DNA from: Camillea tinctor
Taxonomy: Eukaryota > Ascomycota > Sordariomycetes > Xylariales > Xylariaceae
Length of the DNA: 64,000 nucleotides
Direction: 5' to 3'
Assembly (NCBI GenBank): GCA_022578605.1
Contig: MU394053.1
Span: forward strand, 310,001-374,000
A model generated the notes under the pieces. It was not told where the DNA came from, did not search any database, and saw only the letters and a list, made by a program, of their open reading frames with translations. Shown here in pieces: positions 11,173 to 24,400 of the stretch. A program made the position numbers and the translations under genes. Positions within the stretch are counted from its first letter, which is position 1. Each line of letters opens with the position of its first letter.

Positions 11173-12318
11173 ATGCCTCGGAAGCTTGTAAGTATCCGCC
11201 GGATCTCGGGCTTGCGCCCAGTTCCTTACTCATCGCGTCTGGAGATGGTTATGGTCGATGGTTGGACCTGCGCTGTCAGGGCAGGCACCTTTGACAAAAA
11301 TGAAGTTGTCATCTTCTTTGAGATCGATTCGTTTTTGCCACCTCCTAGTGAAGATACCCGATACGGCCCGGCAAACAACCCAATCCATAACAATGTCACT
11401 AAATGGCAAGGTCAAAAGGGCATTCATGTTAAGTCTAGGATGGTTAATGAAACAACCGAGATCTCACAGGGAATCGTTCTCAAGCTTGAGGCCTTCCCTG
11501 AAATCCAAAGACTTTACACCAATCTTATCAAGGAGCTAGGTCCCTCCTGGGGAGACGAGGAGGCCATGACTATGTGCTTCGGTAAGGAGCTTGGGGTTAA
11601 GAAGTGGTCGCTCTCCGACGCAGAAGCGGAAAAGTCACTCGGCAAACCCCCGGTATGCTTCCCTAAAACCGACATGGAGCGTGTCCAGAATATACCGGTT
11701 ATATTCACCGCCAAGTTCTCGGATGCTGTCTTCCAAGAATCTGTGAAGATGGACGGAACGTCGATGACCGTCTATTATGTGAAGAAAGACTCTCAGTATT
11801 ACCGATCACTTCCTATTCTCGACGAGAGCGCTCGGGCGGACATGGAGAATGGCCGTGTCGGCGTGTGCAGCCGCCGGTGTGACTTGAACGAGAAGGCTGG
11901 GGGGCTGTACTGGGAGGCGGCTCTTAAGTACCGACTACCCGCAAAGCTCGAGCGGGTCGGTCGCAACATCGCCATCCAAGGCGAGCTCGTCGGAAGCAGC
12001 ATCCAGCAAAACCGCCACGGATTCAAGGAGGGAGAGCACGACTTCTTCGTATACGCCATCTTCGACATGGACAAGCAGAAGTACTTCGACCCGCGCGAGG
12101 TTGAGAAGCGCGCGGCACAGCTGGAGTTGAAGCACGTCCCCGTGCTCGGCTACTTCAACCTCCACAGCATTGCGAAGAACCAGGACGACCTGCTCAAGCG
12201 TGCCGAGGGTACTGGTCTGAACGGACGCAAGCGAGAAGGCCTCGTATACAAGAATGTCGAGGACGGCCGACGTTTCAAAGTCATTTCAAATGACTACCTG
12301 CTAGAGCATGGAGAGTAG
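11173..12318 (+). CDS. RNA ligase, DRB0094/Rnl5-like
   Basis: Single exon, 381 aa, with the full set of nucleotidyltransferase motifs. Motif I is KMDGTS with the adenylated lysine at residue 192. A motif III-like stretch, AIQGELVG, lies at 267-274 and a following FFVYAIFDMD at 291-300. Motif IV is REGLVYK at 354-360 and motif V is FKVIS at 368-372. An N-terminal domain (residues 1-60, starting RKLVSIRRIS) precedes the ligase core, as in the Deinococcus DRB0094 ligase that seals 3'-OH/5'-phosphate nicks in RNA. Known members adenylate the lysine with ATP and repair or seal RNA. The fungal role is unknown. All key residues are present, so activity is likely. The start was chosen as the ATG just before the conserved RKLV segment. 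Confidence 0.88.
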   Translation: MPRKLVSIRRISGLRPVPYSSRLEMVMVDGWTCAVRAGTFDKNEVVIFFEIDSFLPPPSEDTRYGPANNPIHNNVTKWQGQKGIHVKSRMVNETTEISQGIVLKLEAFPEIQRLYTNLIKELGPSWGDEEAMTMCFGKELGVKKWSLSDAEAEKSLGKPPVCFPKTDMERVQNIPVIFTAKFSDAVFQESVKMDGTSMTVYYVKKDSQYYRSLPILDESARADMENGRVGVCSRRCDLNEKAGGLYWEAALKYRLPAKLERVGRNIAIQGELVGSSIQQNRHGFKEGEHDFFVYAIFDMDKQKYFDPREVEKRAAQLELKHVPVLGYFNLHSIAKNQDDLLKRAEGTGLNGRKREGLVYKNVEDGRRFKVISNDYLLEHGE

Positions 12319-13734
12319 CCGACCACTGGGTCGTGGTCCGGGTCACCGAAGACACCGAACCCCCCCCAAAACTTAGGAGACGAAATTGAGGCGCATCAGA
12401 GGCCAGTGTTGGCACACATAGACTAGAGAAAAGGAACTGTGCCGCATATTTCTGGGTCACATCCTAGCTTAGGCTTCCTAGTATGCGAGCTGACGCATGA
12501 TAGAGAACTTGTTAGCAGCATGATTTTCGTGATCTTACTTGGCTGCTTGTGAGATGCTTATTTCCAACGATCGCGTACCTATCCCCGTCACCCGCAAAAA
12601 AAAACAAGTTTCCTTTCCTATTTTAACCGCCTTACTCAGTTCAAAACGAATGTTTCTTTCCTGTAAGATATGGCACGACCGGAGACCCAAAGGCTTCGGT
12701 GCCGCGTTCGGCTTATGATAAGTGACATTAATTATGAAGGTTTCGGAACCGCCTTCGGGTGATGATATGTGATAATCATGAACTATAGTGTGCCCCCTTG
12801 CCGAGCGTGTATTATATAAGGACAATACAAACTAGCTACGTAAAGGATTTCTCTGGCTACTATCGCCCATAGCCTGTGCGTGGTATATTGCTGGTTGGGA
12901 TTTTCCTATTTCAGGGTCTTTTCTATTCTCCGCTTTTGTCATATGATCCATTTCTAGTGCTGACCTTTTTCGTGTGTCATTTAGTACCAATTCGACTTTT
13001 TATCATTAGGCTGCGGCGAAGTTTTATCATTCTGGTGGTGGTTCTGCGCCGCGGCTGAGAAGCGCATATGAGTTGTTAGTGGTTGATGACAAGGTACACA
13101 AGAAAGGGGAGGGGAACTCTGGGTGGATGGATCGACAAAGGATTCTTTGTATTCAGCTATGTACGCCAATACACATTACTCCGTAGAAGCGCTATGTCCC
13201 CATTTGTAAGAATGCCCCGAGTCGCATGTCTAGCTAAGCACGCTTCCCTTGCCTCTGTATGTCTATAAAGGCTTGGCTCATGCGTGTACTAGAGCGCAAT
13301 GAACAACCTTCTTGTTTACTTGGTATAACCTCTAACCACCTCATCAAAGCTGTTACATCTTGGGCTGTCATGAACCCAGAATGACTGAATATTTATTCAA
13401 TTTACGACGTTTTTGGCCCCTGCACTAATCACTTTTCCGCAGCTTCGATTGGTTCGGATCATCGGATGGTCGGAGGGTCCATTGAAGAGTCGGACGATCG
13501 GATTTTCGGATAGTGATCTTGGAATTCCTACTTACTTACTAATGCTAGGTAAAGACGGTGGACTAAGTTCTATCTGTTTGTGCTGGAGAAACGAACCATT
13601 CTTTTTGTTTTTGACCGGAGGCCTTCTACATATCCCTTACCTCCGAGAAAGGACGCTGTTGTCCGGGTTCCATAATCCTATCGTGGGCAGCTCTATAACC
13701 AATTTTCTTCCTGTTTTGGTAATGGCCATGCACT
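12319..13734. other. Intergenic region, no supported gene
   Basis: Lies between the RNA ligase and the transcription factor. A 96-codon minus-strand frame (12535-12825) has no recognisable domain and is left out. The DNA upstream of 13735 is the likely promoter and leader of the transcription factor. Confidence 0.45.
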
Positions 13735-16402
13735 ATGTCTGAGGAGTACGATAGCAAGACCTTGCACTCTCCGGGAACTAATCCGGTGCAAGTTGGAAGC
13801 ACGCGGCCGAGACCGCCACCAAATCGACGCCGTGATAAGCCACAACTTAGCTGTAATCTATGTCGACGCCGGAAGTATGTCATTGATACCTTAGCCTTGT
13901 TAAAGACACCCTACAAGTTTACAGTGATATCAACTGACCACTGTGTAGACTAAAGTGTAACCGCCAGCTCCCCTGTTCTACCTGTACTGTAGGTGCCCGT
14001 GTAAAGTGCAAGTTGGTGGTGTACATGCTTATGATCATGGCAGAAACGGGGGGTTCAATCATCATGTACCTATGCTTCTGTCGCAGGACCATCTAGCCCT
14101 ATTGGCCATTCAGGGACACCTGCGTCATCGAACAGCATTCAAGATCGTCTGAAGCGCTTGGAAGATCTGGTTGTCTCTCTTGTTCATCAGGATCGAGACA
14201 CGTCGGTCGAGGCAGGCCAGATTGCTCGAGCAACAAGTATTGCAGCAGCTTCACGAGTCCCATCTGATGCTTTAAATACACCCCCAGCTTCCACTGTGAA
14301 TGACGACACTGTACCAGCCCAGCCTGAATTGGGAACCTTGAGGCTGAGCGACACAGAAACAAAGTATCAAGATCAGTCACATTGGACATCGGTGCTTGAT
14401 GCTATTGCTGAGCTCAAGGAGGACGTAGGAGAGAGAGGCCAGATTAGGCCTCCAACTAGCAATCCCGACACCTTTAACCCAAACAGTCATATCATCTTGC
14501 TTTACAAAGTAAAGGATGCTAGCAGAGAAGAAATTCTATCTTCGATTCCACCTAGATCTGCTGCGGATCGGTTAATCGCACATTATTTTGAAGCTTTGAA
14601 ACTAGCAAGTTGTAAATACCCTTCACTAAATATGAGCTTCTCCTTTTTCAAATACTAATTTGAGGTCATAGGCCTGATTCATAGCGGGGAGTTCCTGAAA
14701 CAGGTGAGTTAATGAAATATCCCGATCTCCATAGCGACGTTGCTGATAAGGTATAAGTACAACGCTTTTTGGGAGGATCCCCAAAATACTCCCATTATAT
14801 GGGTCGGTCTTCTATTTGCTATACTCGCTATAGCAGCCCAGTTTGAGTTCAACAATGCCGAAGCCTCTTCGAGCGAGCTGAAAGATGAATATTTGCCATT
14901 TTCAGGTTCAGTAACCTTGCGTCCTGTTGTGCATGAGTATCGTGAGAGGGTCGTCCAATGCCTGCATCTTGGACGGTATACGCGAGGTGGACCGTTTGTC
15001 TTAGAGACTCTGATACACTATGTTGGGATTGAATTCGCCTTACGAAAGGATGCGAGCTCGGACGTCTGGCTTGCCTTGGGAATCACTGTACAACTTGCAG
15101 GTAACTTACTTCAACTATCTCTCAAGCTCCCATGTTCTCCTTTCCCTCCTTATTGTACACTTCTCAACTTGACGTAGTTTATAACTGGTTTTACGAAACT
15201 GCGATACTGATGCTTACTCTGGCAGTACGTATGGGTTATCATCGTGACCCTAGTCATTTTAAGCGGATCTCCCCATTTGATGGAGAAATGCGACGTCGAG
15301 TCTGGGCCATGCTGTATCACATGGACCTGGGAATCTCTGGGCAGATGGGTGCACCCCGACTTATTAGGGATAGCATCGTCGATACAGCTGAGCCGCGAAG
15401 CCTTCTTGACAGTGACTTCAATGCTGACACAGTTGTGCTGCCCCCTTCGCGACCAGAAACAGAGGCTACCCCAGCTCTAGTGGTTTTGGCAAAGATACGA
15501 ATGGTCTCGGTTTATGGAGTTGTGTCAGACTTGATCAACAGCACCAAGCCTTTCCCTTACTCTCGGGTGATGGAGGTTGATAATATGCTCAAAGAGGCTC
15601 TTGAGAAGGTCCCGGAGTATTGCAGGGTGCGCCCGATTTCAGATTGCATCATGGACCCTGCATCTATTATTATCCAAAGGATATATATTCAGACCACATA
15701 TCATAAGGCCCAGATTGTTCTTCACCTGAGGTACCTCACGGCATCTCGAGACGATGACCGCTACATTTATTCACGAAGAGCGACTTTAGAAGCAGCAATC
15801 GCAATTCTCAAATTCCAGCATACAATAGACGATGAATTAAAGCCTTGTGGACGCCTTTTTCCAGCAAGATGGAGGATATCATCCATGGCTAACCACGACT
15901 TCCTCCTCGCAACAAGTGTGATATGCTACTATCTCCAACTCATCGGCAATAAAATAGATCCAAAGGAACTCCATAATCTTAAGAAGATCATGAAAAGGAC
16001 CCAGACTATATGGGTGAGGGGGAGTAACCTTTCGATGGAGGGAAAGAAAGCAGCAGAAGCGGTCAATGCGGCCCTTCCGGGTATCTTGGAATATGACGAG
16101 GACGAAGCACAGGAGCAGCCTCCAGTTCCAACAATGCCTGAACTTCGGCCCGAAAATATCCCCGGGCCTATATATCAAGGTTTGTATTATCTGCGCTTTT
16201 CTATTTCTAGATATATCACTGATTCTCTAAGATAGACTATCCAGCCGGTTTTCAGATGCCGTTCTCCCTATTTGGAACAGTCTTCCAAGACCCATTGATA
16301 ATATCAGCTGATTTCAATAACCCGGGGACCCTGAGCTCGTCATCCGCATTCGTTGATCCTTGGCTCCATGCGTACCCCGACGCTTGGGATGGTGCACCTT
16401 AA
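13735..16402 (+). CDS. Zn2Cys6 fungal-specific transcription factor
   Basis: Seven exons fit one frame of 734 aa: 13735-13874, 13949-13992, 14087-14611, 14672-14703, 14758-15100, 15226-16179 and 16236-16402. The zinc cluster (CNLCRRRK-LKC-NRQLPC-STC) is split by intron 1, and its five visible cysteines are at residues 40, 43, 50, 56 and 59. A basic, leucine-bearing linker (SIQDRLKRLEDLVVSL) follows. The fungal_trans middle homology region is clear: HSGEFLKQYNAFWEDP, IHYVGIEFALR, RMGYHRDPSHF, GEMRRRVWAMLYHMDLGIS and GAPRLIRDSIVDTAEP. It should be a nuclear DNA-binding regulator. In this model the sixth cluster cysteine is lost because the phase-compatible donor lies at 13993. A longer exon 2 would include a Cys codon but breaks the frame with exon 3, so this boundary is the weak point. 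Its targets are unknown. Confidence 0.85.
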
Positions 16403-17209
16403 TAATATCTCTCAAAAATTACCTACAAGTCCTCTCTATGACATAGGTCATCATATCGCAACAATGATTGTTTAAGTAAGTAGAGCTATATAGATGCCCG
16501 TTCGATAGAACGCAAATACTGACCACCCTGGATTCTCATGTTTAGGACTGGTGGAAAATACTAGTGTGGACTTGGATTAAGAAATAAATGGATTGGAATT
16601 CATGTTTTTTTTAGGGATATTTATGATTTGCGAACGACCTTGTACGAACAATGAAGAGCTCCCCCCTATTAGATCTTGACATAAAACATTATCATATTGT
16701 TATATAGACGAAGGAGCACCACACAGCTCAGTAGAATGTAACTAGCAAGCTACATATTTTGTATACATTTAATTTTAGCCCAACCACTTTCTGGAATGTA
16801 TCATATCCCATGCGCTCAAATGGGCATAGCTTGGCAACCCTGTGAACCCCTCTACCTCCAGATCAAGAGAGCTAGTTCCTTAAGTCGTTGTTGCGATATT
16901 GTTAATGCCACATAATGCAGATTTTCCCAGGCGAGACTTGAGTGGTGGGGGCAGGGCTCAGGAGAATTCAGTTTCTCCATTAATTAGAAGTGTGAAATAC
17001 CCCTATTTCCAAGACATCGTGTTACGTGGTTTTTGAAATTCTCTGGAGGAGGGGGGGGAGGGGCTGTAACAATATTATGAATAGCTTTATCACGAATGAG
17101 TGAGTCAATTGTGTTAAAGCGACGATCTGAAACAATAACGAGCTCTGTACAATGCGTGCGCGTATGAAGGTTGTAACTACTCAGATTAAGTAGACACATT
17201 AGGTACATT
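16403..17209. other. Intergenic, AT-rich, no gene seen
   Basis: Lies between the 3' ends of the transcription factor (+) and the polyketide synthase relic (-). Only short frames are present, and no RNA gene or element was recognised. Confidence 0.5.
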
Positions 17210-18473
17210 TTAACAACATAGTACCCCCCTTTCTGCACGGAACTTTGTCCGTCTCGCCACACTTTGGCAGGTCTGAGCGATACTAGAGTTTCCCAACAAC
17301 TCGAATATGGAGATCTTGGCCCCGAGCTCCCTATCGACCCAATTGCGTAATTCCATACCCATCAGCAAATCAATGCCATAGGAGTTGATCGGCCTGGACG
17401 TGTCGATGTCCGTTACACTGAGGCCTAGGACATGAGATATCTTGTTACTAAGCCACTCGATCATCTTGGTCGTCACTTCATCTAGCGAGGATGCTGCTGC
17501 TATTATCATGGCATAGTTCGCTTGGCTGCTTTGCGAGGAGGTGTTATGAGAGCTCGAGCCCAAGTAATGAAAATGACATAATTGAGGTCGAACTAGGTAG
17601 TTTGGCATCTCTCAACCATTTTCTCGTATTGTGGAAGGAATTTCGACCTCAAAGATAGTCTGGCACGCCTTAGGATCATTGGTGTGGTTTCGAGGGTTGC
17701 AGTGATGCTCTAGCAGCGCGAACATCTCATCCTGAGATATTTCCATCATCTGACCCATCTTCCTGAGCAAGGCGAGCAACCCTTTGGTTTCCACGATGAC
17801 GCCTTTAGTGATTAGCATTCCGAGATTGACAACGCTCGTGCATTCACCTATTGAATTTCGGTGGCGACAGAGGCCATCCTCGTACGTGTGTCCAGGAGCA
17901 TAGTTGGACTGACCGACTTGACCTATGATAGCCGAGATGGAGGAGAGAAATAGGAAGAAGTCCATCCCCAAAGGTATGGTGATGTGGAGATTCCATGAGC
18001 CTTGAACTTTCGGTCGAGTACTCTGCACCCAGTCATCCCACGTCATTCTCTCGAACACAGAGTCCTAGGTAAAATGATATTAATAACCGCCTCGTACTGA
18101 AGAATAGGGGAGAATGGGGGAATTGAGTATTATAAAAGACTAACTCTAAGCAACATGGCTGATTGAATACATTCTTCAATCGGCGGCATATAGCGGGAGG
18201 ATTCATGAACCATTTTCTGAAGTTGTTCTACGTTGGCGATGTCACAACACGGAGTTAAGACTTGAGCGCCACAATCCGTAAGCTCATCTACTAGATCTAT
18301 CATCTCGTGCATAGGGGTTCGATGGCCCCCTCCTAGATAGGAGCAAAAGGTGGCGTGCACCCCTTTCTACCATCCATCGCGCGATGGTCCGGCCTAAGCT
18401 GCCTAGGCCTCCCGCGATGACATATGTGCTTTTGTCGTTGAAGATATCCAGGGGTCGGATCTTGATTGTCATC
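17210..18473 (-). pseudogene. Relic of a reducing polyketide synthase (KR-ACP tail)
   Basis: Minus-strand remnant of the C-terminal end of a highly reducing PKS. The ketoreductase Rossmann start [19 protein letters not shown] is at about 18440-18380, followed by [11 protein letters not shown]. The reading then shifts frame near 18300-18360 before ELTDCGAQVLTPCCDIANVEQL. An intact-looking intron (18065-18144, GTTAGT to CTAG) leads to the KR catalytic region MDFFLFLSSISAIIGQVGQSNYA. The acyl-carrier domain reads GIDLLMGMELRNW where the family has GxDSL: the phosphopantetheine serine codon is TTG at 17366-17368. No KS, AT, DH or ER domain is found upstream. The frameshift, the missing serine and the missing front two-thirds make it non-functional. 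Confidence 0.85.
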
Positions 18474-21400
18474 TGCTTTTGCGTTAGTTAGAGAGCTAGA
18501 GGGAAATATTCAGCGCTTTTCTTTGCGTATCTCTAGCATGAAAGAAGCAAGATAGAATAGATGAACAACGCCACCACAAATGTTGGGCTAGCAATCCTTA
18601 CGTGCCAACCCCGCTACGGTGTTGGTGCCGATAACGCCACCGTAGGAATGATGCACATGAAGACCCATTGGCCATCATGAACTGGCGAGTCAACTACGCC
18701 ATGTATCATGATGACATCGGATTCGTGTGAAGAATTGGAAGGATGGCAACCATTTTTGGTTGGGAGGAACAAAACGTGAACTTTGAAAAACCTGGGTTTC
18801 AAAGCACCTTGGTTACCATTCAGTAAGCAATAAGTTGTGTCTAATATACCCTTAGTACAAGAACGGTGCTGGGTGGCTTCGATGAGACTCAGGTACCTCT
18901 ATCGGGTAACGGAAAGTGAAAAAGAACGTGAAAAGGGTTAATAGGTAAGGCTAAAAGCCTCCTGAGCATATATATATATAACAGTGACAAGGTTCTGTGG
19001 GTTATACATCCTCTTACTTGCGAAAATTATGAAAATAGAAGGGAGAAGAAAATGAATCGGAGTTAAGAAAGTAAATACTTGAATATGGGAAAAACCACAT
19101 TTATGCTCCTATAGTTGGAAATCTAGGAATATAAATAAAGATTCTTATAAATTATCAGACCCAGGTAAAAAACTTGCTTGCAGTATGTTAACCTATATAT
19201 ATATTTAGAACACTTTATGTAGTAGTGCCGTAGTGAGTGATAAGTATGGTGTAAGTATTAAGGGGTTGTTATAAAGATGATGGTTCGCAATAAGCCAGTG
19301 AAATCCCTATATAGGGGGCCACAGCCCCACAGTAGGTAACCTATTGTTAGCTTTATTTCCCAGCTAAGGCTATGTAGCTCATTGGCAGATGCAAGATACC
19401 GAAGTTGATTGTTAGTTTGTGAATACATTGTGTTCAATGACTTGACCATATCACAGCTGAATGGCAATCTAATTAATCGTCTAAAGATTCAAGGGTATAG
19501 GTAATATGGAGCGAAGAGATCGCGAATGACCTAAGACATTCAATTCACTGTATTCTCCTTACCTATTAATCTACGCAGGGGGGAACCAAGAACTAAAACA
19601 AATGGATAGAATGAGTTGATCGAACATACTTTCGTAGTTGACTTCGTATATCTTATTTGAATCCAAACATTGGCTGAAATCTAGCTAGTGAAGTTCTTCT
19701 CCTTACTCAACATTAGCAAAAGACTATATACAAGCTAGTTGACTCGGGCACCTAGTCAATCGTATCCAGTTCCTATGGGCATCTCCTGTTTGAATATTTA
19801 ACTGCTAGAACGAGGAAGTGCCATGAGTGTGAAGGGAGCCAGGTGCATAAGTATCGAAAATGATAACATCAGGAAAATGAAGAAAATTCAAAATGGCTGC
19901 TAAGGCGAGTTCATTGAAGTCTTTGGGATATCCAAAAGATATTTATGCCTATCTTCCGATCTCATTGGCAGATTGAGAATTTGATGAATCAGCTAAAACG
20001 AGCCTTTCGACCTCAGGTGTTACATGATAAGTTCGGATTATTGAGAAAGATAACAATGAGGTATAGGGTACAGCAAGACTTCTAAGGGAGGTTTGCTACT
20101 ATTCATCTTTGTCAATCCGTTGCACACATTTCTACTCACTTCATCTCACATAGAGCACGTAAGTCAATCCTTATGAGATATATAACCCAATATATTTTTG
20201 AGTGTCGACAAAGGCCAATCGAGATGGAAATTTATTAGAAATCTTTCAAATTCTGACATTAAATTGCAATCTTGAATCTTACTGCGGTTTTATTTTATGC
20301 CTTGATGTGATATGGTATATTTAATACTTAATAGATATGTAATTACCCATATAAATGTTCGTCATATGATCACATGCAGTTTCCCTCATCGTACTACGAC
20401 TTTTACTTATAACTTTTTACGTATTGAGATAAGTGGCATCGGTTTCGATTTTACGCCCAAAAAGCTGAAGATACCGAACATCTTCTTACAGTTCGTACAT
20501 TAAAGATATCTTGAATATCTTCGGTTGAGTTATTTAACATTATTTAAATTTGTATGTGACACCAGGTAGTAATGTAAATGAGTTTTATAATATTTCTATC
20601 AACCTAAGTAAAATAGCTGTGTTTATGCTAGGCCTTCAAGAAGTTTAAGGATGACAATTATGCCCAACAAGACTTTAGGTCAAATATTCAATACACTAGA
20701 GGATAGACCCACATATATAGAAATAAAAGGATTTGATGTATCGTAAATGATGAAAGATATGAATGGTCGAGAGTTCAATGTGTGTATATATATATATATG
20801 TTTCTTATAGGTACACATTTTCAGAGGTTCTGTCGTGGATTCCTAATAGAATCTCTAGGTAATTATCAGGTTATAGTGCGAGGAACTAGAACTATAACTA
20901 CAATTAATACGGTCATTATATGTACATCGAACAATCTTGGTTCCCTTACTTACGTAGGATGTGCCACCTTGTACCCCATAGTCTATCTCACTTTTGATGG
21001 TAGATTCCTATATTTCTATTATTGGACCTTGAACTCTCTTGAACCGACTTTCCTTGTACTAAGTTTTCAGAATGTGTAGATAATAAAGGCTTTCTATTGA
21101 AACGTTATTACGTATCAGGTTTTATTGACAAAGTATCTTCATTTGTATAAATTCTCAATCGAATTACAACGATAGATCCGACGAAGGAATTATCAAATTA
21201 GATAATCGAAATATATGATAAATTCATATGAAGCTATTCGCAACATTGTCGGCTCTTGCCTTTATTACTTACCACGTGATTCACCCTCACTCTTGGCGAC
21301 GTTGTATTCACTCTGAGTACGAGTTAAACAAGATAGAGTAACAATCTTAATTAATTATCTCAACTCCGAATGTGACCGACAGTAAAAGCTTAAGAGAATT

Positions 21401-24400
21401 CCAGGTGGATAGTAAAAGAAATAATTGATGGGAACCGGATACCTGCCTCCTCTTACGCCAACAGGGCCACATGACCATTAGACAAGGGTATGGGTGGATG
21501 ACGGCGGAGAAACCACTCCCTGACGTCCTCCAAGCTTGCCTCATGTGATGTCTACCTCAACATGGGTATTGGATAGCATTAAAGAGGCGTCGGGGAGCGA
21601 TGTGTATACTCCGTTTCTAGCATTGACGCCAATACTAAGACTATTAGTTAACTATCTACGGGTTCCTTATACAGCGTAGTCTCCCATCAACAGCCAATAA
21701 GTGTTTAGCATTACCAAGAAATACTGTTGAGGTAAAGCAACTTGATAAATGCTTGAATAGGCAAAACAAGGGTCGAGTGCATGATTGCAGGACCCTAAGC
21801 GTAGAAAACAGAGAGAATGGAGATGTTAGAGACCTGAGATCCAGTCTGCTTTGCAGCTATCCGAGCCATGGTGTGAGCACATGTCTTCTATTGTGGCGAT
21901 ATAGTAACTCGTCTTTTGTTAAATCGACATTTTATAGATATCAATATACTTTTTACTTCATAGCATATAAGCCTTAATAGTATATACGCCTTCATCGTCC
22001 TTTGCCAATTATTTCAACAGACCCGACAATGATTCACTATCCTCAAATATTACAACACCGTCAAACCAGCATACCTATGCACTGTTCGTAGATAGGTATG
22101 TACCAAAGTCATTTGCGTCCTCGTGACAGAATGTTTCGGAAATTGAACATGTTTGACTGCCTTGCGCCGGCTACCCCTCTTATCTCTGCGGCGAACTGCA
22201 GATATACTATTTGCGCCCCTCCACTCTGAGGAATCATAAAGCCGGTGCGGCATCATCACGTTTGTGTCCGTCTCTGCAGCCGGTAACGGTGAAGGCTCAC
22301 GATAATTCATCCCATGAGAGATTAGTTTCATGTTGGGGTTGGGCTAGAAAGAATATCCAAAAGAAAGTAGGGACGTAGCAGTCTTTCAACAGATATGACC
22401 CTTACACCAAGAGTCTGAGACTATATGTAGGTCAATATATTGAACTTGTGATAGGAATGCAACTTATGTTCTCATATCGCGCTGTCAATAGATTCAATTA
22501 TCTCTGTACTATCAGTGAAACTGTATAGCCCTATATGAAGAGCGACGCATGAAATGTCCATGGGTATTATATAGAGAGGTATGCCTGATGCTAAGCAAGG
22601 GCAAAAGCCATACAAAGCAGGACGTGAAATGTTGAGGCAGCACAAAATGTGGCTTCATAACTCCGTGACGAGGCTTTCGTGCGTTACGTAGAGGACAATA
22701 TGATGTTGTGGTTTATAATCGTTTACGTCGGGTGATAATCTCGCTTACATCCTAATTAAGACCTGGTCCCTGTACGTTGCTGCTTGAATCGGTCGTATCC
22801 AAGATCCTACCTGCCTTTACCGGTCAGCTCTCTAGCAGCATGAGATCTTAGCTCGACAGTGACATTCCGCCTCCATGATCACAATATCGCACATGGAGAA
22901 AACGAAGTTATTAGTCAATGGGTTTTGAAATAATACGGAGTAGCTGCGAGTCTATACCTAGTTCTGACACCGATGTCTTGCAGTCGAACAGCTAAGGGGG
23001 TGTGATTAGAATGGGGGAGCTGCAGACGGAGGCTTGAATCCGCAACCAGTGTCTGGATTATAGAGAGAATGTGACTAAAGAATTTGAATATATTCCAATG
23101 GAGGACGGGTGATGACACTCGGCTTTTCCCCGCCTTGACCCCAGTTTCTGTGTAAGCTGGATCCTCCTTGCTCTATCTGGAACGAAAGGACTCCACACGA
23201 GATGACCCAGCTGTTTTGAGTTTGAAGCGGCGTCGCTAACCCATGCAAGAACAGAAGCTTGATGAGAATGGGCACTATTTACTACAACGTACGTTGTATA
23301 CTGTCGTCAAAAGCCAGCATCAACATACTTTGTCTACTGCACATCGATACATGTACGATGCCCTTCTTTGTATCAATATTCCGGTGATACTGTGCAACGG
23401 GCCTACACCTACACCTGCATCTAGAGGCAATATGCTTACCCCAACAACATTGAAATCCGCATGGGCAGGTAAACGGAAAGGTGTAGCATCTGCTACATAT
23501 AGGGTTCCTGACAATGCAAGCCGAGGCAGCGTGCTTAGTCTTTGTCAGTGTAGTGACTTTTGTCACTTTGATAGATCAACAAAAACCACAAGTGAGCCCC
23601 ATTTGACGATCTCCACAAGGCTTCAACTTATACGCACGATAAGAATAACCAAGTTCTGGCCCCCGGATGCCAGACCCCGGGGATCTAGGCGCCGCCTTTA
23701 TCTCCGTTATCGGGCGTTGCAGCGTAAACTCCTATACCACGAGATAACGCCACATGGCGATCTAAACACCAGCACTGGCCAAAGACTAATTTTTCATATG
23801 TAATACTGGGGATACTGAACCCTTACATGGGACATATAACATCATGGCTGCACGTATTTTCAGGTGATATTTCCGTTCTTGTCGTGTTGTAAGACTTACC
23901 GCCGGGGAGGTGGTATAGCGGTACGAGTAAGTATACAAGTTTATATAGAAACGTGATAATGAAGTAACATGAAAGCAACCAATGGTGGGTCGTGTAATAG
24001 AAACCGAGGTGACTTCAAAAAGGAGTTCACCGAGATATCCGTTACTCCAACCGACTTGCGAAAGCAATACAGCCATCTTTATTTGCCCTTTCCTGGTTTT
24101 GTTTTTCTTCTCATTTTGCCTTTTCCATTCGGGGTTCGGTTTTTCGTCCGCTCCCTAGATGCATGGGGAATCACTTTACGGCGGCTCATCGTAGGTGTCA
24201 TCGCATTAGATAGTTTGGATGCCGCTTTAGTTACCTCAGTCCGGTAACGCTTTGCGCCCCTCCACACCTTTGATACTGATAATCACTCTCTCCAAGTCAA
24301 ACCACGTAGTGCAAACACAGCCAAGTTCTCCAATATCGAGATACAGTTCACCAACAAACTACCGATTGGATCAGTTTGATAGATCACGGATCATCACCTT

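Noticed and set aside
12535..12825. 96-codon minus-strand frame
   Set aside because: No recognised domain, no supporting neighbour or splice signals; cannot be told from chance.
23243..23803. 186-codon open frame
   Set aside because: No domain, no splice partner, random-looking composition in an AT-rich gene-free block.
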